A stretch of DNA of 64,000 nt. Origin: Betaproteobacteria bacterium Ga0077526. Its GTDB lineage: Bacteria > Pseudomonadota > Gammaproteobacteria > Burkholderiales > Ga0077523. The notes below the pieces were generated by a model that had not been told where the DNA came from, ran no database searches, and saw only the letters and a list, made by a program, of their open reading frames with translations. Position 1 is the stretch's first letter. The number at the start of each line of letters is the position of its first letter. The position numbers and the translations under genes were made by a program. Shown here in pieces: positions 53,484 through 61,950 of this stretch. The stretch is taken from contig LNDV01000025.1 of assembly GCA_001464765.1 (NCBI GenBank), positions 1-64,000 of the forward strand, in the 5' to 3' direction.

Positions 53484-54350
53484 ATGCACGACCTGAACTA
53501 CGATCTCAAGCGCCTCTGCCAGCGCAACCCGGACGGCAGTTTCTCGACCCGCGCCACCCGGGAAAGAGTCCTGAGCCTGATGGGCGACCAGCTCCGGTCG
53601 CTGGGCTTCAAGCAGATGTCAGCGGCAAGCCTGAAGCCCAAGCACGTAGAGGCGCTGCTTGCCCACTGGCGCGCCGAGAACCTGAGCACAGGGACGATCA
53701 AGAACCGGATGGCCCACCTGCGTTGGTGGGCGGAGAAGGTCGACAAGCAGAATGTGATCGCTCGGGATAACCAACGCTACGGGATTCCCGAACGATCGAC
53801 CGTCGCCTCGGAGAGCCGGGCCCGAACCCTGTCAGCGGGCGACTTGGCGAAGGTCTCCGACCCCTACTCCCGGATCTCCCTGCGCCTCCAGGCGGCCTTC
53901 GGGCTGCGGCGGGAGGAGTCCGTCAAACTTCGCCCGGCGCTGGCGGACCAGGGCGACCGCCTCCGGCTGCTGCCCAGCTGGACCAAGGGCGGACGATCCC
54001 GGGAGATCCCGATCCGGACCGCCGAACAGCGCCTAGTGCTGGCCGACGCCCGAGCCCTTGCTGGCAAGGGGAGCCTGATCCCGTCCGAGCTCAATTACGT
54101 CCAGCAGCTCCGGCGCTTCGAGCATCAGTGCGCCGCGGCCGGCATCCACCGGGTCCACGGACACCGGCACGAGTACGCCCAGCAGCGCTACCAGGAACTA
54201 ACTGGCTGGGCGTCACCGGCAGCGGGCGGACCGCGCAGTGCAGAACTGACACCCGAACAGAAGGAGCTGGATCGGGACGCTCGGCTTGTGATCAGCGCCG
54301 AACTAGGGCACTCGCGGGAAAGCATCACAACGGTGTATCTGTCCCGATAG
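53484..54350 (+). CDS. Tyrosine recombinase (integrase-domain protein)
   Basis: 288 residues from ATG 53484 (TTTGGAGAAG just upstream). N-terminal SAM-like DNA-binding part (about 1-100), then the catalytic domain with Arg in AFGLRREES, HGHR in the HxxR box, LGHSRES and the nucleophile in SITTVYLSR (about Tyr286). Catalytic residues are all present. It resembles the integrase group with PF12834/PF12835-type domains. It may integrate the element or a cargo segment. It is placed between defence and maintenance genes, not at a visible element end. Confidence 0.88.
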   Translation: MHDLNYDLKRLCQRNPDGSFSTRATRERVLSLMGDQLRSLGFKQMSAASLKPKHVEALLAHWRAENLSTGTIKNRMAHLRWWAEKVDKQNVIARDNQRYGIPERSTVASESRARTLSAGDLAKVSDPYSRISLRLQAAFGLRREESVKLRPALADQGDRLRLLPSWTKGGRSREIPIRTAEQRLVLADARALAGKGSLIPSELNYVQQLRRFEHQCAAAGIHRVHGHRHEYAQQRYQELTGWASPAAGGPRSAELTPEQKELDRDARLVISAELGHSRESITTVYLSR

Positions 54351-54363
54351 CTCGTCGTACCGA

Positions 54364-54391
54364 AACCGGTATGGCTCTCGCCATACCGGTT
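54364..54391. terminator. Hairpin terminator between integrase and DUF932
   Basis: A 12-base perfect stem, AACCGGTATGGC / GCCATACCGGTT, with loop tctc, 13 bases after the integrase stop. It can serve both convergent genes. The following T-run is weak (tccgtcttt). Confidence 0.8.
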
Positions 54392-54422
54392 CCGTCTTTC
54401 ACTTGACCACCACACCTGCGCC

Positions 54423-55487
54423 CTACGCCGCCTCCGCGATCTCGTGCCACTGCTTGCGGTCGAGGTCGATCATCCGACCGCCCAGCAGCTCGAGATCGGT
54501 CGCCCGATCGTAGTTGTCCACCTCCTGACTGTAGTGCGTCACCGCATTGACCAGTCCGTAGGCCGAGAGCTCGCCGCCCTCGATGAGTTGCCGCAGCACC
54601 CCGGTGCGCTCCTGATCGTTCAGGTTGAACCGGGTACCGAGCACCTCCACCGAGCGCACCGGGTCGCCTGTGAGGCGGATCCCGCGCGTCTGGCGCATCT
54701 TCGCAACCAGCGGCCCGAAGGTCGCCTCTGACACCGCTGCAGCCACCACGTCCCGCACCTTCAGGAAGAAGGCACGATCATCGGCGGCCAGCGTGTCGTC
54801 CCGATACACCGTCAACCCGCCCTCCTCGCCCTGTACGGACCGGCCCACGTGCGTCTTGCGAAGCGCGTGGTCCTGGGCGATGAGGCCGTTACGGCACACC
54901 AGGCGATACACCAGGGGCTGGACCGACAGCGTCCCCTGCCCCACTTCCGAGTTCGAGATCACCACCCCGGCCTGGACCATGTCGCCGGGGACGATCTCTT
55001 CCTTCACGCTCGGTGTCACCACCTTCAAGTACATCCGCGTATCCGTCAGCTCCAGGGACTCGAACCGCGCCCCCGGCAGTTGCTGCAGGATAGGCAGCAG
55101 GTGCTCGGCCAGGTCTGCGTTGTCCAGACGACGGTAGCGGTCGGAGAGCACCGCCCGGACGTCGCCGTCCAGGGTGCGTATCATCCGGCGCTCGTCCTCC
55201 GTCTGCAGCCAGGTGTTGACGTTGCGGTCCAGCAGGGCCGGCTGATCGGTGCGCATCCGCTCGAAGTACGCGAATGGGATCTTCAGCTTGTCGGCCAGCT
55301 GACGCCGCGCCAGCTCGGTCATCCCGAACGACAGATGGGAACCCGGGGCACTCACGGTCATCCGCGAGGCACCCGTCTCGTCGGTGCTGACCGAGAGGGC
55401 GGTAGAGGTGACCACCAGGTCCTGCTTGGTGGGAAGCTGGCGCTGCAGTTCCGTGGCCAGTTCGACGAGGGTGCGACCGTTCTTCAT
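54423..55487 (-). CDS. DUF932 domain protein
   Basis: 354 residues starting MKNGRTLVELATELQRQL with AGGAG 6 bases before the ATG. Contains LKIPFAYFERMRTDQPALLDRNVN, RMIRTLDGDVRAVLSDRYRRLDN and YRLVCRNGLIA, the hallmarks of DUF932 (phage/plasmid LGT_TIGR03299-like) proteins. These are widespread on ICEs and plasmids; function is unknown, possibly linked to establishment in the recipient. A nested hairpin leader precedes it. Confidence 0.9.
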   Translation of the reverse strand: MKNGRTLVELATELQRQLPTKQDLVVTSTALSVSTDETGASRMTVSAPGSHLSFGMTELARRQLADKLKIPFAYFERMRTDQPALLDRNVNTWLQTEDERRMIRTLDGDVRAVLSDRYRRLDNADLAEHLLPILQQLPGARFESLELTDTRMYLKVVTPSVKEEIVPGDMVQAGVVISNSEVGQGTLSVQPLVYRLVCRNGLIAQDHALRKTHVGRSVQGEEGGLTVYRDDTLAADDRAFFLKVRDVVAAAVSEATFGPLVAKMRQTRGIRLTGDPVRSVEVLGTRFNLNDQERTGVLRQLIEGGELSAYGLVNAVTHYSQEVDNYDRATDLELLGGRMIDLDRKQWHEIAEAA

Positions 55488-55517
55488 GGAAATCTCCTTG
55501 AGAGGATTCGCGGGCGC

Positions 55518-55547
55518 ACCCCGACGCGGGGCGCGGCCCCGCGGGGT
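55518..55547 (-). promoter_or_regulatory. Nested stem-loop leader of DUF932 gene
   Basis: ACCCCG (55518-55523) pairs with CGGGGT (55542-55547), and inside it CGGGGC pairs with GCCCCG around GCG. On the minus strand it lies about 30 bases before the DUF932 start. Similar nested leaders precede the next genes. Confidence 0.6.
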
Positions 55548-55673
55548 TCGAGAGACGGGCTCGGCAACGCCGGGCCCGGAGACGACGACTTCAAGCTGCT
55601 TTCAAAGACGACCCACCGCACTACCGGCGCCGAGCATTCCCTCTCGCCCGGCGGCTTGCTGCGACTTCCGCGC

Positions 55674-56264
55674 TCACATTAGCCCGCGTTCCACGAACGA
55701 CACCACGTTGCCCTCGGCCACGATGAAGTGGTCGAGCACCTTGATGTCGAGCACCGCGGCCGCAGTACGCACGGCCTGGGTGAGACTCTCGTCGGCGCGA
55801 CTGGGCTCGGCCACCCCAGAGGGATGGTTGTGCGCCAGAATCACCGCGGCGGCATTCACCTCCAGCGCCCGACGCACGATCTCCCGGGGGTAGACCGGCG
55901 TCTGGGTGAGCGTGCCCTGGAAGAGCTCCTCGGCCCGGAGGACCCGGTTCTGCGCATCCAGGAAGATCACCAGGAACACCTCTCGAGACCGCCCCGACAG
56001 ACTCACCCGCAGGTAGTCCCGGACGGCCTCGGGCGAGGTCATGGCATCGCGGTCACGCATCGACTCGGCGAGACTGCGACGGATCAGCTCCTTCGCGGCC
56101 TGCAGCCGTGTCTGGACTTTCGGGTTCACGTCGTAGGGGGCGACGGACTCGTGGAGCAGACGGGCGAGCGATCCGCCGGCACCCTGGAGAGACTTGCGGG
56201 CACCGGAGACTCCCACCACCACGCCGAGCAACTCGGCATCGGACAGACACTGCATCTCGTTCAT
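55674..56264 (-). CDS. radC: RadC-like JAB-domain protein
   Basis: 196 residues from ATG 56264, starting MNEMQCLSDAELLGVVVGVSG. The helix-hairpin-helix part of chromosomal RadC is reduced; the C-terminal JAB/MPN domain has LAHNHPSGVAEPSRADE (HxH plus Asp) and TPVYPREIVRRALE. ICE and plasmid copies of radC are common, with uncertain function, perhaps anti-defence or DNA processing. The initiation codon is preceded by GAGGAG at long spacing (about 11). Confidence 0.9.
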   Translation of the reverse strand: MNEMQCLSDAELLGVVVGVSGARKSLQGAGGSLARLLHESVAPYDVNPKVQTRLQAAKELIRRSLAESMRDRDAMTSPEAVRDYLRVSLSGRSREVFLVIFLDAQNRVLRAEELFQGTLTQTPVYPREIVRRALEVNAAAVILAHNHPSGVAEPSRADESLTQAVRTAAAVLDIKVLDHFIVAEGNVVSFVERGLM

Positions 56265-56288
56265 GACGAAGAAGACTCCTCGAGCAGA

Positions 56289-56336
56289 GACGGGAGCCTC
56301 TCCCCGTGGGAGAGCACTCCCGTCGGGGTGGATGGA
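56289..56336 (-). promoter_or_regulatory. Leader element of radC-like gene: box plus nested stem-loop
   Basis: GACGGGAG (56289-56296) pairs with CTCCCGTC (56317-56324); inside, CTCTCCC pairs with GGGAGAG around four bases. Just 5' on the minus strand is the box TCCATCCACCCC, shared with the next two leaders. Confidence 0.65.
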
Positions 56337-56343
56337 CGATGAC

Positions 56344-56442
56344 CTACAACTGCGCCAACCCGAAGGCCAGCACCTGGGACACCACGACACACAGTACCCA
56401 CCAGCGAAGATCGGTGAGCGAAGACGACACGACGCGAACCAT
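56344..56442 (-). CDS. Small membrane peptide (32 residues)
   Basis: A short frame, MVRVVSSSLTDLRWWVLC then a hydrophobic run (VVVSQVLAFGLAQL), ending at TAG 56344. GGGAGG lies 5 bases before the ATG at 56442, and the same structured leader found before its neighbours sits upstream. The single hydrophobic helix predicts a membrane peptide. Too short for usual gene finders. Family unknown; the conserved leader is the main support. Confidence 0.55.
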   Translation of the reverse strand: MVRVVSSSLTDLRWWVLCVVVSQVLAFGLAQL

Positions 56443-56462
56443 CAGGACCTCCCGGAAGTGAC

Positions 56463-56514
56463 CCGGGAGTGCGTCCCGATCCGGGAGGGCACTCCCGGCG
56501 GGGTGGATGAAACG
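56463..56514 (-). promoter_or_regulatory. Leader element of the small membrane peptide gene
   Basis: CCGGGAGT (56463-56470) pairs with ACTCCCGG (56491-56498); inside, TCCCG-ATC-CGGGA forms a second stem. The box CGTTTCATCCACCCC lies 5' of it on the minus strand. Between DUF3577 and the small peptide gene. Confidence 0.65.
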
Positions 56515-56525
56515 AGGAACGACGC

Positions 56526-56966
56526 TCAGGCAGCGGCGCGGCCGCGGGTCCGAGGCTTCTCGGGCGCAGAAGCAGGCGCCGTGAGCTGGATCTCGACCCC
56601 GTCGACCTTCACGAACTTGAACGACAGCAACCGCGCCCGGAGATTGGCGCCGGGAGATCCCTGACGCTGCCCCTTGGCGAAGGTGAAGGCCTCGGCGTGG
56701 AGATCCCCCAGCCGAAAGCCCACCAGCACCTTGGAGCCGCGCAGCACGTGGCTCTCCAGCAACCGGACGGTTTCCTGGACCGCCTTGCCACTGACGCGGC
56801 AGTCGAACCAGGTGTAGGCCACACGCCCGGCCTCACCGCGCAAGGCGCTGAGGCTGCAGACCCAGAACGGCTGGCCCTGCTCGGGTTGAATCTGACGGAT
56901 GCGATCCAGATAGCCGATGCCCTCGACGATCAGATCGAAGTACTGCGCGGACTGCTGCTCTGACAT
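56526..56966 (-). CDS. DUF3577 (STY4534-type) ICE protein
   Basis: 146 residues with AGGAGG 5 bases before the ATG. Begins QYFDLIVEGIGYLDRIRQIQPEQGQPFWVCSLSALRG and contains TWFDCRVSG and VLVGFRLGDLHAEAF, the pattern of DUF3577, a family seen almost only on ICEs near replication and maintenance genes. The fold is probably OB-like, suggesting single-stranded DNA binding; this is inference. A strong leader hairpin precedes it. Confidence 0.85.
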   Translation of the reverse strand: MSEQQSAQYFDLIVEGIGYLDRIRQIQPEQGQPFWVCSLSALRGEAGRVAYTWFDCRVSGKAVQETVRLLESHVLRGSKVLVGFRLGDLHAEAFTFAKGQRQGSPGANLRARLLSFKFVKVDGVEIQLTAPASAPEKPRTRGRAAA

Positions 56967-57001
56967 GACGACCTCCTGAGCGTGATGCCCGGGAAGGTCG
57001 T

Positions 57002-57041
57002 CCCGCTCGGGGATGACGATCCCCGAGCGGGTGGATGAAAC
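57002..57041 (-). promoter_or_regulatory. Leader element of DUF3577 gene with 13-base perfect stem
   Basis: CCCGCTCGGGGAT (57002-57014) pairs perfectly with ATCCCCGAGCGGG (57019-57031) around loop gacg. On the minus strand the box CGTTTCATCCACC precedes it and the DUF3577 ribosome site follows. Confidence 0.7.
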
Positions 57042-57585
57042 GGACGAGTTCTCCAGCCTTGCGGCTTCCGGCTTGCGGGAGAGATGCCGGTGGTGTGACT
57101 GATCGAATGACTGGCCTGAAGCAGGTAGGTTCCGCCGCCAACCAGGGCGGAAAGAATCCTCCGTGAAGTCTGCAGATTGCAGGGGGCGGTTTCACGGGAA
57201 ACCATCGGAGTCAGGCCTTCGCCGTCGTCGTTGTGACTGCCTCGGAAATCGCGCTGGAATGGTCTCGTCATTCGCGCGAAGGTCGGGGGGCTGGGTCATG
57301 GCCGTCGCTTCGACGTCCAGGAGACGCCAGTTGTCCGGTCGTCAAAGTTCGGGGCCTGTTTAACGGTTAAACATGCGTCGGCCGGGGTTCGGTACAGGAG
57401 GTTCACTCCGTGCCGCCGAAGCCCCCTCCGGCGTCCCCGAGACAGGGAATTGCGTCAAAACGTATTGCCGACCGATACTGCGCGCCTCGCCGGCCGCCGC
57501 GCGAAGCGCGAATGCCCCGATTCCTCCGGCACTCCGGGAGGATGCTGATGCGCAAGTTCGCGCTTCGAGAATGTGAGGTCGATCG
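57042..57585. other. Intergenic control region, about 540 bases
   Basis: Separates divergent DUF3577 and the papain-like gene. Holds the parS/KorB-like palindrome at 57357-57373. Short open frames here lack motifs. Promoters for both directions are expected but no clear -35/-10 pair stands out. Confidence 0.45.
57357..57373. promoter_or_regulatory. 17-base palindrome, parS/KorB-operator-like, copy 1
   Basis: TGTTTAAC-G-GTTAAACA is a perfect dyad. It resembles chromosomal parS (TGTTTCACGTGAAACA) and the IncP KorB site (TTTAGC-S-GCTAAA). A second copy with one mismatch lies at 60441-60457, and a ParB-family gene is nearby. Confidence 0.65.
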
Positions 57586-59373
57586 TTGAGTCACACCGCG
57601 CCGCGTAGAACCCACCGTACTCCGTCACGCCGTCAGGAAGAGGCAGAACCCAACATCGATCGCGCCTTCACCGATCGCCAAGCCCGCTTGCCAGGTGCGC
57701 TCTCTCGACTCAGGACCTGGCGCGTCGAGGCGATCTGTGTCGCCGTGGAACATCCGTTCGCGCTCCCGGCGTTGCCTCGCCTACCCACGTGGGCATGGAT
57801 CGCCACAGCCGGGTTCGTCCTCACGAGCGCGGTCGCCCTTGCCGACCCGACACCCCCGGACACGCACCCTATGCCGGTAGCGTCCGACGCGCAGTTCGGA
57901 CTCGAGCCCGGGTCCGTCTTCGACATCGTCAAAGGATCAGAAAGCTCGCGCCTCGCTCCCGCGGCGGCCTGGTACTTCCGCGAAGAATGGGTCGCCGTAA
58001 GAAAGCCCTTCGACTCGCACCCTGCCGCCCGGACAAGTCCGTTTCTGTGGGTCGCGTCGCCTCACCACATCGAGGCCGCGCAGTTCGAAGATGAGACCAC
58101 CCTGAGCTTGCCTTCCGGAGCAAGGGTGCCGCTGTCCCTCGTCCCGAAGCTGTCTTCGAATCGGTCGTTCTTCGATGATTCGAGCCGCCGGTTCTTCGAG
58201 AAGCGCTCCGTGGCCGCCCGGGGCAGCTACCGCGGCGAGACCTCCGAAGGGTCCCCTTCACAACGCTTCATCGCCCGGACCCTCTGGCCGCTGGACTGGC
58301 ATTTGGCGGCCGCCTCGCGGGCCGCGACTTCACAGGAAACGTTGCAGGGAATCCTCGCCCGCGCCTTCGCCCAGGCGCCCGACCAGTTCCGCACGCATAC
58401 GGTCTGGCAAAGGGAATCGGCCGCGCCTTCGGACGATACTCCCCGCGCCGTTCTCAGCCTCGTACTGAACGGTGCCCAGGGCGATGACGATGAAGCCCTC
58501 GGCGGACACTTCGCAGTCGCCACGGGCTGGCTTCAGAAGGACGGCCGCTTCGACCAGTGGACCGTCAACAACTTCTACAGCCTCGACACCGTCAGCGAAA
58601 AAGGCATCCTCGCCGCGATGGTGCCGATGGACAGCTATATGACCGACCTGAACAGCGGTCAGTCCTGGTATCGCCCGTCGTATGTCCTGGTCGCCGTTCT
58701 GAAGGAACCCTCCGCAGCGGAGGATTTTCAGGGGGCGATGGAAAAGACGTTCGAGCGCTTCTACGCGCATGACATCGCGTACGACCATGCGCGGGCCAAC
58801 TGTGCCGGTATCAGTGTCGATACCCTCGCAGCGCTCGGATGGCACCCGCCCGAGCGAGGACCCACGAGTCGAACCAAGGCGATCGCCGGGTACTACTACT
58901 CCGCCATCACGGACCAGAGCTTCGCGGCTGGCCGCAAGACCTACCGGTACCTGACCGAGGAACAGGTCCGTCTGTATCCGCGCGCCGCCTTCGAGGCGCT
59001 CGGCGCGGACCTCCTGTCGTTGGTCCGCGGCGAACGCAAGCCAACCTCCGACTATGAAGCGCGTCTGGCGTCGAGCGTGGACCGACTGCTGTTCGTCGAG
59101 ATCCCCCAGATTCCATCGAGCCGTGCGCCCGGATCTGCCCCGGCAGGCTCCTTCGACGAGTACATGAGCCGGGTGCCCGCCGACCGAGACCAGTGGAAGG
59201 TAGTACCGGTCCCCCCGCGTCCGTTTCCGGAGGCACTGCGCGGGACGCCAAAGGCCGAGCCCGTCGTGTCCGATGCCACCATCGGGATCGGCAGCGCCTT
59301 CTTGCCTGCGGCGCTGCTCTGGGGCGCGAGTCGGATTTGGCGGTCACGGCGCCGGCGTCGAGAGGCGGCCTGA
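57586..59373 (+). CDS. Membrane-anchored papain-like/DUF4105-like protein, function unknown
   Basis: 595 residues from TTG 57586 with GAGG 7 bases upstream. One N-terminal transmembrane helix (WAWIATAGFVLTSAVALA, about 69-86) and a hydrophobic C-terminal segment before a strongly basic tail (RRRRRE). The middle contains GGHFAVATG and, later, AYDHARANCAGISVDTLAALG, where His and Cys sit like a permuted papain/NlpC-P60 or DUF4105 active site (His before Cys). This suggests a periplasmic hydrolase or amidase. I do not recognise the family firmly. It is the only plus-strand gene in the maintenance block. Confidence 0.6.
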   Translation: MSHTAPRRTHRTPSRRQEEAEPNIDRAFTDRQARLPGALSRLRTWRVEAICVAVEHPFALPALPRLPTWAWIATAGFVLTSAVALADPTPPDTHPMPVASDAQFGLEPGSVFDIVKGSESSRLAPAAAWYFREEWVAVRKPFDSHPAARTSPFLWVASPHHIEAAQFEDETTLSLPSGARVPLSLVPKLSSNRSFFDDSSRRFFEKRSVAARGSYRGETSEGSPSQRFIARTLWPLDWHLAAASRAATSQETLQGILARAFAQAPDQFRTHTVWQRESAAPSDDTPRAVLSLVLNGAQGDDDEALGGHFAVATGWLQKDGRFDQWTVNNFYSLDTVSEKGILAAMVPMDSYMTDLNSGQSWYRPSYVLVAVLKEPSAAEDFQGAMEKTFERFYAHDIAYDHARANCAGISVDTLAALGWHPPERGPTSRTKAIAGYYYSAITDQSFAAGRKTYRYLTEEQVRLYPRAAFEALGADLLSLVRGERKPTSDYEARLASSVDRLLFVEIPQIPSSRAPGSAPAGSFDEYMSRVPADRDQWKVVPVPPRPFPEALRGTPKAEPVVSDATIGIGSAFLPAALLWGASRIWRSRRRRREAA

Positions 59374-59576
59374 GAGCACTGGTGCCATCACCCGGTCACC
59401 GCCACGCTCGCGCAACGGCACCCGACGCAACGGATCCCGGGCCGGCGAAGACCAGGCGAACGGCGCGCCGCTGCGCCTAGCCCCGGGCCTGCTTTCCAGT
59501 AAGCGCACGTCTTCTTGCGTGTTTCCCTGGCCGAACACACGCCCCAGGTCGACCACCCGTTCGAGATCCGCTCCCA

Positions 59577-60383
59577 TCACGCTTTCGCGGCCGTGGCAGT
59601 GGGGGTCTGCAACGCGAAGAGCTGCTCGTTGCTCAGCGTGTCGCGGCGGCGGGTGTGGCGAGGCAGTTCCGCGCAGGTCAGGACCGTATCCGGGACGACG
59701 CCCAGTTGCCGCACGGCAGTCGCGACGCGGGCACGAGCGGGTTCAAACGCTCCCGGTAGGAAGTCCGTCCGCGTGAGCCCTCGGAGCGCGTCGGCGAGCA
59801 GGGTGCGCTCCCACCGGATCGGGGCGAGGAAGAGGCTGCGGAAACGCTTCGCTATGGCGCCGATGCGATCCCGCCCCTGCTCGTCCGAGAGCCGGTCCTT
59901 GCGCACCAGCGTCTTCGTGAACCGCGCGAAGGTGTCGAACTCCAGTACCGCCTCCGCGACGGCGTAGCCGTAGGGGCTGCCGAAGACCACCATCAGCCGG
60001 CGCGGCTCACGCGCGGCCAGCACGGATACGTCGAGCCCCTTCGCGCGCATTTCGGCCAGGACCGCGTTCGCGCGAGCGCACTCGGTGGCCATGTCCTCGC
60101 GCAGGATGCGCAAGTCCTCCGACATCTGCAGCAGGATCCAGTCGGCGTAAGGGTTGTCGTTGGCGGACAGGCGCCAGAGCGACTTCATCACCGCTGCGAA
60201 GCGGCGCGCGCCAGGGATGGAGGTCTTCCCCTGCTCCGAGCCCGCCCGCCCGAGGAAAAGCGCAAGCGCCTCGGTGGTGTGCAGGTGCATCACCTCGGTC
60301 GTGGCGTCGTATAGGCCTCCGGCGGACGGCACAGCGGTGGCGACGAGCGTGTCACTCGCAGGAACGGCGTGGTTCTGGGTCAT
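59577..60383 (-). CDS. TIGR03761/PFL_4669-type ICE protein
   Basis: 268 residues from ATG 60383 with GAGGAG 6 bases upstream. Begins with GGLYDATTEVMHLHTTEALALFLGR and has ARRFAAVMKSLWRLSANDNPYADWILL, the pattern of the TIGR03761 family of integrating conjugative elements. No catalytic motif is seen. It sits with the other maintenance genes (DUF2857, ParB, DUF3577), likely involved in element replication or regulation. Confidence 0.85.
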   Translation of the reverse strand: MTQNHAVPASDTLVATAVPSAGGLYDATTEVMHLHTTEALALFLGRAGSEQGKTSIPGARRFAAVMKSLWRLSANDNPYADWILLQMSEDLRILREDMATECARANAVLAEMRAKGLDVSVLAAREPRRLMVVFGSPYGYAVAEAVLEFDTFARFTKTLVRKDRLSDEQGRDRIGAIAKRFRSLFLAPIRWERTLLADALRGLTRTDFLPGAFEPARARVATAVRQLGVVPDTVLTCAELPRHTRRRDTLSNEQLFALQTPTATAAKA

Positions 60384-60440
60384 GGATATCTCCTCGGTGT
60401 CGAAGCCCCGGAGCTCAACCCGCACTGGGCGGTCGGGGCG

Positions 60441-60457
60441 TGTTTAACGGTCAAACA
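60441..60457. promoter_or_regulatory. parS/KorB-operator-like palindrome, copy 2
   Basis: TGTTTAACGGTCAAACA, one mismatch from the perfect palindrome at 57357. It lies 58 bases upstream of the TIGR03761 start, just beyond a GCCCCG/CGGGGC stem (60405-60410 with 60434-60439) that forms that gene's leader. Confidence 0.6.
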
Positions 60458-60498
60458 GGCGGCCGACGCGCTGCGGTCGCGGCGAAGCTCGCGAGGCA

Positions 60499-61950
60499 TT
60501 ACGAGCCCTCCTCGTCCGCGTCCCGGGATGCCGGCGGGTCCGCGGATCCGATCGCCGAGCGCATCCGGCGCAGGTGCTCGACGATGCGCTGCCGGGCGTT
60601 CGGGTCGTGCCGCTGGCGCTCGGCGCGCCTGGCCTCCGACGCCCGCTGGGCTTGGGCGATCGACTCCCGCCTGCGCTCGGCGGCGACGCGATGGGCGACG
60701 TAGGGGATGAAGCTGCCCGCGAGCGCCTTCTCGGCGAGAACGCGGAGGTAGGCGATGGGACTGCCCTGGAGCCGGCGCCCCCGCATGTGTCCGCTCAGCT
60801 CGTCAAGCAGCAGCTGCGCGAGGTGCGGCACCGTCGCGACGATGTCGCGGGCGATGTCCTGTTCCTCGAGGAGCAGTCCTTCGGGAAACACCCACCCCGC
60901 CGCCGCCGGTGATGGCGGGATTGCTGCCGACTGCTCGCGCGCGTGCGAAGGGAGGTATGGGTTTTCTTGTAATTCAACCCTTGTAATTCTTAACATATGG
61001 GGGATGTCGCTTTGCGCAAAACTGTGATGCGCGTTTACGCAAATCTGTGATGGCGCTTCGCGCAAATCTTGATGGCGGGATTCCCGCCCACTTGATTCGA
61101 CGTTTTGCGCATCCCCGATCCCCTCCAATGCGGGGACGTCCGATCGTCCCGCTACGTCCAGCGCGACCGTCGGAGCGGACTCCAGAAATCGCCGCAACCG
61201 CAGGACCTGGAGCCGCACATGCAGCCGCGGCGGGACCCCGATCAGGGCCTCCTCCCACAGGCCCGCATCCGCGAGTCCGCGGCGCGTGCCCTCGTGCTCC
61301 CGGCGCGTCAGGCCGATCTGCCCCTGCCAGACGGTCGCCGGGCGAGGCAGCCACGTGGCTTCCGGCGCTTTGCCCAGGCGTCGCAACTCGTAGAGCACGT
61401 GGGACAGCAGTAACGCCGCGTGAACTCCTCCCTCCAGTTCGGCCAGCGCGCGCTGGTAACTGACCGCCGGGCCGAGCCTCGCGAGGAACGCATCGCCCTC
61501 GCGCACCGGCGTGTGATCCTCGAGGTACCCCGGTCGCTTGGCCAACGCATCACGCAGCGGATTCATCCCGACACGGAAGTGCAGGCAGGCCGGGATGCCC
61601 ATCCGCGCTTCGGCCAGCAGATGCGCCTGACGCAACAGCGCGCGCACGTGCATCTGCTCGCGCAGCGTGAGTCCGGTCTCTCGGGTCCACTGCTCGGCCG
61701 TCTTGTGGAACCACCCGCCGCGCTGCGCGGTATCCCGTCCTCGCCGCGTCCAGTACAGGCACTGCGAGAGGAAGAGCGCCGCCTTCACGCTGCCGGTCAC
61801 GTCCACCAGGTGGCGGTAGATGACGATCCGCCGACCGAGCCGCGGCCACAGCGCATCGAGTGAGTGGGACGAAGGGGTGGGAACGGACTTGTCACCGATG
61901 CGCCCACTGGGCGGCCCTGAAACGGGGTCGTGCTTGTCGTAGCACTTCAT
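60499..61950 (-). CDS. Winged-helix replication-type ICE protein
   Basis: 483 residues from ATG 61950 (GGAG 8 bases upstream), overlapping the preceding gene by ATGA. The N-terminal half has two winged-helix-like units: GSVKAALFLSQCLYWTRRG with WFHKTAEQWTRETGLTLREQ, and a second after GVHAALLLSHVLYELRRLG with RPATVWQGQIGLTRREH. The C-terminal part has a helical region (ILLDELSGH...SPIAYLRVLAEKAL) and a charged Arg-rich coiled tail. It resembles replication-initiation or primosome proteins of ICEs and phages; exact role unknown. Confidence 0.6.
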   Translation of the reverse strand: MKCYDKHDPVSGPPSGRIGDKSVPTPSSHSLDALWPRLGRRIVIYRHLVDVTGSVKAALFLSQCLYWTRRGRDTAQRGGWFHKTAEQWTRETGLTLREQMHVRALLRQAHLLAEARMGIPACLHFRVGMNPLRDALAKRPGYLEDHTPVREGDAFLARLGPAVSYQRALAELEGGVHAALLLSHVLYELRRLGKAPEATWLPRPATVWQGQIGLTRREHEGTRRGLADAGLWEEALIGVPPRLHVRLQVLRLRRFLESAPTVALDVAGRSDVPALEGIGDAQNVESSGRESRHQDLREAPSQICVNAHHSFAQSDIPHMLRITRVELQENPYLPSHAREQSAAIPPSPAAAGWVFPEGLLLEEQDIARDIVATVPHLAQLLLDELSGHMRGRRLQGSPIAYLRVLAEKALAGSFIPYVAHRVAAERRRESIAQAQRASEARRAERQRHDPNARQRIVEHLRRMRSAIGSADPPASRDADEEGS

